Shown here: positions 1 to 7,197 of the stretch, piece after piece | Layout of the letters: every line of letters begins with the position of its first letter | How positions within the stretch are numbered: the stretch's first letter is position 1 | Source of the DNA: an uncultured Veillonella sp. | GTDB lineage: Bacteria > Bacillota > Negativicutes > Veillonellales > Veillonellaceae | Direction: 5' to 3' | Assembly: GCA_902477915.1 (NCBI GenBank) | Contig: CABSJA010000024.1 | Coordinates: 1-25,665, forward strand | Length of the DNA: 25,665 nucleotides | The notes under the pieces: model-generated | Seen by the model: the letters and a program-made list of their open reading frames with translations, nothing else | What the model was told of the DNA's origin: nothing | Database searches by the model: none | Translations under genes and position numbers: made by a program

Positions 1-30
1 CAATCATATGATTGATTACCTATCATTGTT

Positions 31-45
31 CAGTTTTCAAAGATC
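31..45 (-). promoter_or_regulatory. boxA-like antitermination element
   Basis: The minus strand reads GATCTTTGAAAACTG. CTTTGAAAACT is a recurring pre-16S leader motif in Bacillota, where it overlaps the NusB/NusE (S10) boxA signal. It lies about 55 bases downstream of the second promoter here, a suitable place for antitermination. The motif is seen directly; its function is inferred. Confidence 0.5.
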
Positions 46-99
46 TGTACCAGTTTCCACGACCTCTTTCGAAGTGTTTCATCAACTGGCGACTTGATT

Positions 100-128
100 A
101 TTCTATCAAGTTCAGCTCATTCCGTCAA
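100..128 (-). promoter_or_regulatory. Promoter P2 of probable rRNA operon
   Basis: The minus strand shows a -35 TTGACG at 123-128, a 17-base spacer and a -10 TAGAAT at 100-105. This is close to sigma-A consensus. It lies about 95 bases downstream of P1, the tandem layout common for rRNA operons. Confidence 0.6.
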
Positions 129-197
129 GCACTTTTTCAAAACTTTTTTAGAAGTTTTTTTGCTTGTCGTTTGTGCTGTGTCCTAACGACTTGTATA

Positions 198-225
198 AGT
201 ATAGCATAAATAAAAATATCGTCAA
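198..225 (-). promoter_or_regulatory. Promoter P1 of probable rRNA operon
   Basis: The minus strand shows TTGACG at 220-225, a 16-base spacer and TATACT at 198-203. The flank upstream (bases above 226 on this strand) is partly AT-rich and could serve as an UP element. It points to the left edge, away from the MFS transporter gene. Confidence 0.6.
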
Positions 226-409
226 CACATAAAGTGGCCATTTTTACAACTTCATTTTATTTTCACTACACATTTCAAAAATTACTTCTAATTTCGACAA
301 ATTTAAGGATTTAAATTTTATAACACTATTTTCTCTTTTATCTTTATTCATATTATTTTTAAGTACTATCTTAAAAACCTATAAGCTTATAACTGTTTGA
401 TAAAAGAAA
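226..409. other. AT-rich intergenic spacer without a gene
   Basis: There is no ORF with a ribosome-binding site and no recognisable RNA. The only structure is a short perfect inverted repeat (8-base arms at 299-306 and 311-318, AT only), too weak to call as a terminator. Confidence 0.5.
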
Positions 410-447
410 AATCCTTAGAACATACCATAAAATACATTCTAAGGATT
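410..447 (-). terminator. Intrinsic terminator of the MFS transporter gene
   Basis: Two 11-base arms, AATCCTTAGAA at 410-420 and its exact complement TTCTAAGGATT at 437-447, flank a 16-base loop. On the minus strand the hairpin is followed by a U-rich tail (TTTCTTTTATC). The tail is lacking on the plus strand, so it terminates minus-strand transcription about 65 bases after the MFS stop codon. Confidence 0.75.
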
Positions 448-512
448 GATTATTATATTGTGTCTAATAGTCTAATACGGTTAGTAGCTTTTACTATATC
501 ACTATATTTGTT

Positions 513-1688
513 TTACAGTTCTAGAGGCGTATACCTCTTTATCCATATATGATATAAAGCCAACGCTACAATCATTGTCACCGCTGTAAACATATAAAGA
601 TACTGATATCCTACAGCACTAGCTAACAGAGCAAGAATGACAGATCCCGCCCCCACACTTATATCTAATGCTAAAAAATATGTTGCTGTCGATACCCCAG
701 CCCGTTCTATTGGTGCTGATTGAATGGCTAACGCTTGAAATGCTGGTTGTGCTGCACCATAACCTAAACCTAACAAAGGGGCCGTTAATATTATGGTTAA
801 TGGCGTAGTAGCTATTCCTAACGCTAATAGTCCTAGTATAAAGAGTACTAGGCCTGGGTAGATAATATATGTAGAGCCATACCGAGCATATGCTTTTCCT
901 ACTAAAGGGCGACTAATTATGATCATTACTGCAAAGATAGCAAAAAATGCACTACCCCAAATACCAGCGCCCATACTATTTAACTCAATGGGAATAAATA
1001 CTAACACACCAGAATATGTAAAGCCAATAAATAGTCCCATTAAAGCCCAAGGTAAACTTCTTTTTTCAATAAATTGAGATATATGCCACCCTTTGTGAGT
1101 AGATGGTTTAGGCGATGCTAATTCTTTTGATAAGGGAATACAATTACTCAATACTAGGACTAAGCCAGTCATAATAGTTAAGAAAAGATAGAGAGCTATA
1201 CTACCATATGAAGCAAGTGCATATAAGCCTATTGCAGGGCCTAATACCATTGCCACATTCGAAAAGATAGCAAACATATTTATGCCCTCCCCCTTTCGAT
1301 TAGGAGGTAACACCAATACCGCCAACGCCGCCATTACAGTCGTGCCCAAAGCAAATACAACACCATGTAGCCCCCGCAATACAAAGATGGCTTCTAAAGA
1401 GGTTGTAAAATTAAAGAGCCCCATAATGATGAAAAATAAAGCAGTTGATAGTAGTAATACAACTCGTTTATTAAAGCCATCAATCAAGCGACCTGCAAAG
1501 AGCCTACATACAATTGTGCCTATTTGAAAATAGGTCATCGCTAATCCCGCATCTAAATCACTTCCACTTAATTCAGAGGTTATGACTATCGGCAAGGCTG
1601 CTACAAGAACATATTGTGTCATATATAAAATGCCACTGCTTATACCATAGTTTATAAAAGCAGGGCTCCATAATCGATTTGAATCCAT
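513..1688 (-). CDS. Major facilitator superfamily transporter
   Basis: This 391-residue protein is almost wholly hydrophobic, with about 12 predicted membrane segments, the standard MFS size and layout. The loop after the second helix reads GRLIDGFNKRVVL (about residues 66-78), matching MFS motif A (GxLaDrxGrkxxl). This marks a proton-coupled exporter or uptake carrier of the inner membrane. The substrate cannot be told from sequence; the shape fits small drug or metabolite efflux carriers. The ATG at 1688 is preceded by AGGGG eight bases upstream. It has its own promoter (1725-1753) and terminator (410-447), so it is probably monocistronic and independent of the secDF operon upstream. No regulator is adjacent. 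Confidence 0.88.
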   Translation of the reverse strand: MDSNRLWSPAFINYGISSGILYMTQYVLVAALPIVITSELSGSDLDAGLAMTYFQIGTIVCRLFAGRLIDGFNKRVVLLLSTALFFIIMGLFNFTTSLEAIFVLRGLHGVVFALGTTVMAALAVLVLPPNRKGEGINMFAIFSNVAMVLGPAIGLYALASYGSIALYLFLTIMTGLVLVLSNCIPLSKELASPKPSTHKGWHISQFIEKRSLPWALMGLFIGFTYSGVLVFIPIELNSMGAGIWGSAFFAIFAVMIIISRPLVGKAYARYGSTYIIYPGLVLFILGLLALGIATTPLTIILTAPLLGLGYGAAQPAFQALAIQSAPIERAGVSTATYFLALDISVGAGSVILALLASAVGYQYLYMFTAVTMIVALALYHIWIKRYTPLEL

Positions 1689-1724
1689 CTATCTATCCCC
1701 TTTTCAACATTGTGTTACCTTGCT

Positions 1725-1753
1725 ATTTTACGCCCCCTATACAAAGAGTTCAA
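1725..1753 (-). promoter_or_regulatory. Promoter of the MFS transporter gene
   Basis: The minus strand has TTGAAC at 1748-1753, a 17-base spacer and TAAAAT at 1725-1730. Transcription would start near 1718, giving a leader of about 30 bases before the ATG at 1688. Confidence 0.6.
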
Positions 1754-1773
1754 TAAGTATATTCCTTACTATG

Positions 1774-1795
1774 TACATATATCCTATACATATAT
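1774..1795. repeat. Short direct repeat upstream of the MFS promoter
   Basis: TACATATAT occurs at 1774-1782 and again at 1787-1795, each followed by C, with a 13-base period. It lies about 20-40 bases upstream of the -35 of the MFS gene. Spacing off the 10.5-base helical repeat and very low complexity make a chance AT-rich repeat likely; a regulator site is possible. Confidence 0.3.
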
Positions 1796-1843
1796 CTATG
1801 AGTTATCCATAGTAATAATTTATTAATAAATGATACATAAACA

Positions 1844-1878
1844 AAGAACCTCTCTGAATATAATACAGAGAGGTTCTT
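1844..1878 (-). terminator. Terminator of the yajC-secDF operon
   Basis: A perfect 13-base stem (AAGAACCTCTCTG at 1844-1856 with CAGAGAGGTTCTT at 1866-1878) carries a 9-base loop. It is followed on the minus strand by TTTGTTTATG. It lies about 35 bases after the secF stop. A second, weaker hairpin (CTTTTACC at 1882-1889 with GGTAAAAG at 1897-1904) lies between it and secF. Confidence 0.75.
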
Positions 1879-1913
1879 ATACTTTTACCAATAATAGGTA
1901 AAAGCATTATATA

Positions 1914-2810
1914 TTATTGTTGATTGCGGATATCGTTCTTGTTGCGACTCTTCCACATAACCCATAAGGATGTAGCTACACAGATAGAGGAATACGCACC
2001 ACTAGCAAAACCAATAATCATACAAAGAGCAAAGTTCTTTGTAGTGTCCCCACCGAATAGATAAAGGGATACACAGGCAAACATAACGGTAGCTAATGTA
2101 TAGAAACTACGGTGAATACTTTGTGTAATAGATGCATTCGCAAGATCTGCAAATGTATCAGAACGTTTATGTGTATGTGTATTTTCGCGAACACGGTCAA
2201 AGATAACTACAGATTCATTCATGGAGTAACCTACAACCGTAAGAATAGCCGCCAAGAAAGACGCATCAATTTCTAATTGGAAATAAGAGAATACCCCAAG
2301 AACCATAATCAAATCATGGAAAATAGCAACGAGCGCAGAAATAGCAACTTTATATTCAAAGCGATAAGAAATATACAATGCTAATGCCGCAAACGCTATA
2401 ACAAGATTTAACAACGCATGTTCTGTAACTTCAGAACCAATTACAGCACCTACAGTTTCAATACGTTTAACTGTATTGTTACCAATAGATTTAGTCAAAG
2501 ATTCAATCACAGCGGCACTTTCACTAGGCTCAAGATTACGTGTACGAATCATTACGTCTTCGCCCGCTGTATCACCAGTAGTATCGCCAGAAAGCTGAAT
2601 TTGTGCGTTTTCAAGATTATATTCTTTTAATACGTCACGAACTTGACTAACCTCTACAGGTTGATCAAATACAACTTCAACAATCGTACCACCAGTATAA
2701 TCAATACCAAAGTTAAAGCCTTTAGTAAAGATGGAAATCAAACTGATAATAACAAGTGTGGAGGAAATAGCAAACCACCAACGATGATGTTTAATTACGT
2801 CTAATGTCAT
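1914..2810 (-). CDS. secF: Protein translocase subunit SecF
   Basis: This 298-residue inner-membrane protein is an RND-type partner of SecD. With YajC it couples proton motive force to late steps of Sec protein export. An N-terminal membrane helix (about 12-30) precedes the SecF motif FGIDYTGGTIVEV (34-46). A periplasmic domain follows, then five membrane helices including the NESVVIFDRVREN segment conserved in SecF. Length is typical. The ATG overlaps the secD stop by four bases (ATGA), so translation is coupled. It is the last gene of the operon before a double hairpin. Nothing is missing. Confidence 0.97.
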   Translation of the reverse strand: MTLDVIKHHRWWFAISSTLVIISLISIFTKGFNFGIDYTGGTIVEVVFDQPVEVSQVRDVLKEYNLENAQIQLSGDTTGDTAGEDVMIRTRNLEPSESAAVIESLTKSIGNNTVKRIETVGAVIGSEVTEHALLNLVIAFAALALYISYRFEYKVAISALVAIFHDLIMVLGVFSYFQLEIDASFLAAILTVVGYSMNESVVIFDRVRENTHTHKRSDTFADLANASITQSIHRSFYTLATVMFACVSLYLFGGDTTKNFALCMIIGFASGAYSSICVATSLWVMWKSRNKNDIRNQQ

Positions 2811-4081
2811 TTGCGTTTAACTCCTTTCAAAGATTTTGGTGCAAATGCGTCAGCACTTTTGCTTGGAGAGATATTCGCACCAAACCAGAATGGATGGTTC
2901 GTAAAGTTACAGTCAATAAGTAAGCGCAATAAGAAATGGCTCACAGTAATCGCTGTGAACATACTTACAACAACACCTACGCCTAAGCTGATAGCGAAAC
3001 CTTTTACAGGGCCAGAGCCTAAGATTGTCAAGATAGCAGCAGTAATGATAACAGATACGTTCGCATCTGTAATTGTTGCTAAAGCACGACTGAAACCAGC
3101 TTCCATGGCTACACGCATGGACTTACCGGAGAACACCTCTTCTTTAAAACGTTCAAAGATAAGAATGTTCGCATCTACAGCAACACCCATGGATAAGATA
3201 ATACCCGCGATACCTGGCAATGTCATAGTCGCATTAAAGCCTTTACCTAATACGAGCAATAAGAGCATAACATATACAAGTAAAGCAATATTAGCTACGA
3301 TACCAGAAAAACGATATAAAATAACCAAGAAAATCATGATCATTGCAATACCAGCACTGAAGGCTACAACAGATTTATCCTTGGAGTCTTGACCCAAAGA
3401 AGGACCAACTGTACGTACTTCCAATACATTAATTTTAACAGGCAATGCACCGGAACGTAATAAAATAGCCAAGTCTTTAGCTTCTTCTAAGCTTTGACTA
3501 CCAGAGATAGTTGCTTTACCACCTGTAATTGCTTGTTGTACTACAGGATTAGTCAATTCTTTACCATCCAATGTAATGGCAATACGACGACCAATATTTT
3601 TAGATGTTAAATCAGCAAATTTCTTAGCCCCTTCATCGCTTAATTCAATAGCAACGAGTGGTTGTTTATTTTGACCTAACTCTTCTTTTGCATCTTTTAA
3701 ATCATCACCAGTCATAACAGTTTGACCTTGGTCGTTTTTAAATTCCAAGACTGCTGTCTTACCGATACGTTTAATCGCTTCGTCAGGATCTTTTACACCT
3801 GGCAATTCGATGATAATACGACGAGCACCTTCACGTTGTACTAATGGTTCAGACAAACCCATTTCATTAATACGACGCTCTAAGATTTGCTTCGCTCGTT
3901 CCACTGCATCATTGTCAGCTGCACCAGTCGCAGAGTCCTCTGCTTCTAATACGATGTGCGTACCACCTTGCAAGTCTAGACCTTGTTTCAAAGAGCCTGC
4001 TAATGGTTGAATAAAATACGCAAACAATCCAATGATGGCAGCAATGACTACTAAAAACTTGATAAAAGCTTTACCGTTCAA
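2807..4081 (-). CDS. secD: Protein translocase subunit SecD
   Basis: This 424-residue protein has an N-terminal membrane helix followed by the SecD signature KQGLDLQGGTHIVLE (about 33-47). A periplasmic P1 domain comes next, then a C-terminal RND-like block of membrane helices with VDANILIFERFKEE. It works with SecF and YajC at SecYEG to pull exported proteins across the membrane. It is compact compared with the roughly 600-residue enterobacterial form, as usual in Firmicutes with separate secD and secF. The start is TTG at 4081, chosen because GGGAG sits eight bases upstream and the predicted N-terminus leads directly into the first helix. It overlaps secF by four bases. Confidence 0.97.
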   Translation of the reverse strand: MNGKAFIKFLVVIAAIIGLFAYFIQPLAGSLKQGLDLQGGTHIVLEAEDSATGAADNDAVERAKQILERRINEMGLSEPLVQREGARRIIIELPGVKDPDEAIKRIGKTAVLEFKNDQGQTVMTGDDLKDAKEELGQNKQPLVAIELSDEGAKKFADLTSKNIGRRIAITLDGKELTNPVVQQAITGGKATISGSQSLEEAKDLAILLRSGALPVKINVLEVRTVGPSLGQDSKDKSVVAFSAGIAMIMIFLVILYRFSGIVANIALLVYVMLLLLVLGKGFNATMTLPGIAGIILSMGVAVDANILIFERFKEEVFSGKSMRVAMEAGFSRALATITDANVSVIITAAILTILGSGPVKGFAISLGVGVVVSMFTAITVSHFLLRLLIDCNFTNHPFWFGANISPSKSADAFAPKSLKGVKRK

Positions 4082-4102
4082 AATAGTTGCTCCCTTCTAC
4101 TA

Positions 4103-4669
4103 CTATACGCAATGTATAACGCCTTGCTCCGTTACAATTTTGCTCATCCGTTGGTCCAGTTCATCCATTGGAATTGGTATATCCCACAATTGTACTGACC
4201 AGCATACGCCCATAAATGTACGTGGTGAAAGTTCCTTGAGAAATCGATCATAGTACCCATTCCCCATCCCCATGCGACCGCCTTGACGGTCAAAGCCAGC
4301 ACCAGGCACTAAAATCAAATCCAAGTCATGTGGATTAATAACCTCGTATGGCTCAGAGGGAATGCGTATATTTAACACACCCCGAGTGATAGATTCTAGA
4401 GACTTAAGACGAACGGCAATCATGGTCGTCTTATCTGTACATACTGGAACATATACGGATTTGCCATGTTCTAAAGCATGACGAATAACATCGTCTAAAT
4501 TGGCCTCCTTGGGCATCGCCAAATAGGCCATAATGCTATTAGCTGATATATACTCAGGACTATTAACAATTTGATCTGTCAAAAGCGTAATCCATCTATG
4601 ACAATCAGCAACGGATAAAGCAGCGCGCTGGGCCTTGCACGCCCGGCGCACTGCTTCCTTTGTATTCAT
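4103..4669 (-). CDS. 5-formyltetrahydrofolate cyclo-ligase
   Basis: This 188-residue soluble enzyme matches the family's usual length. It is predicted to convert 5-formyl-THF to 5,10-methenyl-THF with ATP, salvaging a storage folate for one-carbon metabolism. The hallmark GRMGMGNGYYDR (131-142), which binds nucleotide and folate, is present, as is LILVPGAGFD just before it. The N-terminal basic stretch (KEAVRRACKAQR) is also typical. Its ATG overlaps the yajC stop as TAATG, so it is translationally coupled to yajC; secD begins 21 bases after its stop. A folate enzyme inside the yajC-secDF operon has no obvious functional link to export. Confidence 0.93.
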   Translation of the reverse strand: MNTKEAVRRACKAQRAALSVADCHRWITLLTDQIVNSPEYISANSIMAYLAMPKEANLDDVIRHALEHGKSVYVPVCTDKTTMIAVRLKSLESITRGVLNIRIPSEPYEVINPHDLDLILVPGAGFDRQGGRMGMGNGYYDRFLKELSPRTFMGVCWSVQLWDIPIPMDELDQRMSKIVTEQGVIHCV

Positions 4670-4959
4670 TATTTTTCTTCCTTGTTTTTCTTGGAAAGAA
4701 CGTTAGCAATTGCAGAACGTGCAAATGTTAACTCTACTTTTTCAGATACTTGAACCTTTACTTTTTCATCGTCAAGTTCAACGATTTCGCCATAAATACC
4801 GCCGATAGTAACGATTTTTTGACCTTTCTTCAAGCTGCCTAACAAATTAGCGCGCTCTTTTTGTTGTTTCTTTTGTGGACGCCACAATAAGAAATAAAAA
4901 ATTACGACCATCAACAAAATAGGCCAGCTAGTTTGCAACACTTGTAAAATATCTTCCAT
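4669..4959 (-). CDS. yajC: Preprotein translocase accessory subunit YajC
   Basis: This 96-residue protein has one N-terminal membrane helix (about 10-26, WPILLMVVIFYFLLWRP) followed by the family motif RPQKKQQKERANLLGSLKKGQKIVTIGG. It is a small cytoplasmic-facing protein that associates with SecDF. The short basic C-terminus (KKNKEEK) is typical. AGGAGG lies five bases before the ATG. It sits at the head of yajC-cyclo-ligase-secD-secF, separated from tgt by 77 bases that hold a plausible promoter, although tgt-yajC-secDF read-through is the usual arrangement in many bacteria. Confidence 0.95.
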   Translation of the reverse strand: MEDILQVLQTSWPILLMVVIFYFLLWRPQKKQQKERANLLGSLKKGQKIVTIGGIYGEIVELDDEKVKVQVSEKVELTFARSAIANVLSKKNKEEK

Positions 4960-4997
4960 TTTATCCTCCTAGTGTAATAAATATGTTTTTCTTTTCT

Positions 4998-5026
4998 AGT
5001 ATAGCCACCTAATATAGATTTGACTA
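4998..5026 (-). promoter_or_regulatory. Candidate promoter of yajC-secDF
   Basis: The minus strand shows TATACT at 4998-5003 and TAGTCA at 5021-5026 with a 17-base spacer. This is a good -10 and a 4/6 -35. It lies in the only sizeable gap of this operon, so it could give secDF expression independent of queA-tgt. Confidence 0.4.
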
Positions 5027-5036
5027 GACTTAATTA

Positions 5037-6152
5037 CTATTTTTTAAAGCTATCCCAAAATTGCATTCTAAATTGTGGGAACCGATCTTCTAAGATGGCT
5101 TGTCTCATTTGACGCATAAACTCAAGCAAGAAGTAAAGATTATGGTATGTTACGAGACGCAACGCCAAAATTTCTTCCGCCTTATACAAGTGACGAATAT
5201 AAGCGCGAGAATAATTTTTACATGTATAACATTGGCAGCCTTCTTCTAAAGGACCCCAATCATGAGCAAATTGCGCATTTCGAATATTAAGGCGACCTTT
5301 CCAAGTCATGGCCATACCATTTCGAGCAACTCGTGTAGGATATACGCAGTCGAACATATCAATACCACGTGCTACGCCTTCTACAAGGCAATCCGCCGTA
5401 CCAACGCCCATTAAATAACGAGCCTTATTAGTTGGCAATAGTGGCGTAGTATATTCTAAGATTTCATTCATCAAATCATGAGGTTCCCCAACAGATAAAC
5501 CGCCTATGCTATAACCTTCAAAGTCCATAGCCACGAGTTCTTCCGCACTTTGTTTGCGCAAGTCTTTGTACATACCACCTTGTACAATGCCAAACATTCC
5601 TTGACGGTCATGCGCTTTACGAGCCTCTTGGCAACGATGAGCCCAACGTGTGGTACGAGCTGTTGAGCGTTTCGCATAATCATGGTCCGCAGGATAGGGA
5701 ATACATTCATCAAAGGCCATGGCAATATCAGAACCTAATTGCTCTTGTACCTTTGTGGCCACCTCTGGAGATAAAAACTGTTTAGACCCATCAATATGAG
5801 ATCTAAAGGTTACACCATCCTCAGTAATCTTACGCATATCGCCTAAGCTAAATACTTGGAACCCACCGCTATCAGTTAAAATAGCTTGATCCCAGTTCAT
5901 AAATTTATGTAAGCCACCTGCTTCTTCTACGAGTTCAGGACCAGGACGTAAGAATAAATGGTATGTATTGCTCAAGATGACTTGAGATCCCATCGTCTTT
6001 AATTCCTCAGGCGTCATAGTTTTAACTGTAGCTTGTGTACCTACAGGCATAAACATAGGCGTTTGGAAGGTACCATGTGGCGTATGCAATAAACCAGCAC
6101 GAGCCCCCGTGTGAGGACATGTCTTTTGTAATTCATAAGTAATACTCGGCAT
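5037..6152 (-). CDS. tgt: tRNA-guanine transglycosylase
   Basis: This 371-residue TIM-barrel enzyme exchanges G34 of GUN-anticodon tRNAs (Asp, Asn, His, Tyr) for preQ1, a step in queuosine synthesis. The general base Asp94 in LTDSGGFQVFS and the nucleophile Asp265 in GIDMFDCVYPTR are visible. So is the zinc site Cys306/Cys308/Cys311/His337 (CQCYTC...YHN). The substrate loop QGGM and GGLSVGEP are intact. Length is the bacterial standard. It follows queA by eight bases with AGGAGG before the ATG, forming the queA-tgt pair. Confidence 0.97.
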   Translation of the reverse strand: MPSITYELQKTCPHTGARAGLLHTPHGTFQTPMFMPVGTQATVKTMTPEELKTMGSQVILSNTYHLFLRPGPELVEEAGGLHKFMNWDQAILTDSGGFQVFSLGDMRKITEDGVTFRSHIDGSKQFLSPEVATKVQEQLGSDIAMAFDECIPYPADHDYAKRSTARTTRWAHRCQEARKAHDRQGMFGIVQGGMYKDLRKQSAEELVAMDFEGYSIGGLSVGEPHDLMNEILEYTTPLLPTNKARYLMGVGTADCLVEGVARGIDMFDCVYPTRVARNGMAMTWKGRLNIRNAQFAHDWGPLEEGCQCYTCKNYSRAYIRHLYKAEEILALRLVTYHNLYFLLEFMRQMRQAILEDRFPQFRMQFWDSFKK

Positions 6153-6160
6153 AGTCCCTC

Positions 6161-7186
6161 CTAACGTATAAACATAGCATCGCCGAAGCTAAAGAAACGA
6201 TACCGTTCGCGTACAGCTTCTTCGTAGGCCGCCAAACAATGTTCGCGACCAGCCAATGCACTAATCAACATTAATAATGTAGATTGAGGCAAGTGGAAAT
6301 TTGTTACCAATGCATCAATCATCTTAAATTTGTAGCCAGGATAGATAAAGATTTGTGTCCATCCACTAATGCCTTGTAAGACACCGTCATCATTAGTAGC
6401 TGACTCAAGGGTACGCACAGAAGTAGTACCTACCGCAATAATACGGCGTCCGTTTCGCTTAGCTTCATTAATACGATCAGCTGTATCTTGAGATACCACG
6501 AAGAACTCACTATGCATTTCATGGTCCTCAATTGTCTCCGCTGATACAGGTCTAAAGGTTCCAAGGCCAACATGCAATGTAACAAATTCGAGCTCTACAC
6601 CTTTCGCTTTTATCTTTTCTAATAATTCAGGTGTAAAATGAAGCCCTGCGGTTGGAGCTGCAGCTGAACCTTTTTCCTTAGCATAAACAGTTTGATAACG
6701 ATCTTTATCTTCTAACTTCTCATGAATATATGGAGGTAATGGCATTTCACCAATTTCTTGTATCACATCGTCAAATACACCATCGCAAGTGAATTCAATG
6801 ATACGACCTCCAAATTCTGTTTTATCTATAACGGTCCCACTTAATCGGTCATCAAATTCGATAACTTGACCAATAGGACATTTTTTACCAGGTTTAACAA
6901 GACATTCCCAGCGATTTTCACCACATGGTGTGAGGAGCAATACCTCAACCTTGCCACCAGAGCCTTGACGTTGGCCATATAATCTCGCAGGAATAACCTT
7001 TGTATTATTAAATACAAGTACATCCCCTTCGTGGAGTTCATCTAGCAAATCGTAAAAATGCTCTTTATGCGCAACCTCACCTGTAACCTTGTCTAAGGTC
7101 AACAGTCTCGCTGTATCACGAGGCTCTACAGGATGTTGAGCAATTAGTTCCTCTGGTAATTCATAATCAAAATCTGTAACTTTCAT
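6161..7186 (-). CDS. queA: S-adenosylmethionine:tRNA ribosyltransferase-isomerase
   Basis: This 341-residue enzyme transfers and isomerises the ribose of AdoMet onto preQ1-tRNA to make epoxyqueuosine. It acts right after Tgt, encoded next door. Conserved blocks are visible: YELPEELIAQHPVEPRD near the start, NNTKVIPARLYG, AAPTAGLHFTPELL, HVGLGTFRPV and TNFHLPQSTLLMLISALAG. Length and both termini match the family. The ATG at 7186 has AAGG a few bases upstream, and the gap to the SpoIID-domain gene is 11 bases. There are no preQ0 synthesis genes (queC, queD, queE) in view, so the base is made from elsewhere in the genome or salvaged. Confidence 0.97.
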   Translation of the reverse strand: MKVTDFDYELPEELIAQHPVEPRDTARLLTLDKVTGEVAHKEHFYDLLDELHEGDVLVFNNTKVIPARLYGQRQGSGGKVEVLLLTPCGENRWECLVKPGKKCPIGQVIEFDDRLSGTVIDKTEFGGRIIEFTCDGVFDDVIQEIGEMPLPPYIHEKLEDKDRYQTVYAKEKGSAAAPTAGLHFTPELLEKIKAKGVELEFVTLHVGLGTFRPVSAETIEDHEMHSEFFVVSQDTADRINEAKRNGRRIIAVGTTSVRTLESATNDDGVLQGISGWTQIFIYPGYKFKMIDALVTNFHLPQSTLLMLISALAGREHCLAAYEEAVRERYRFFSFGDAMFIR

Positions 7187-7197
7187 CGCAATCCTTA

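Larger units (their letters stand above)
1..190 (-). other. Probable rRNA operon leader (16S gene off the left edge)
   Basis: Read on the minus strand, this stretch follows two strong tandem promoters and contains a GATCTTTGAAAACTG element at 31-45. That element resembles the boxA/antitermination region found in the leader of Firmicute rRNA operons shortly before 16S. No open reading frame here looks real, and no recognisable mature rRNA sequence is reached before base 1. The call is inferred from promoter strength and the boxA-like element. It could instead be the leader of another stable-RNA operon such as a tRNA cluster. Confidence 0.55.

Noticed and set aside
12..209. 65-codon plus-strand reading frame at the left end
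   Set aside because: It runs antisense through two strong minus-strand promoters and a boxA-like element, has no ribosome-binding site and resembles no protein.
2811..3392. 193-codon plus-strand frame opposite secD
   Set aside because: It lies wholly antisense to secD, has biased composition from the reverse strand and no ribosome-binding site.
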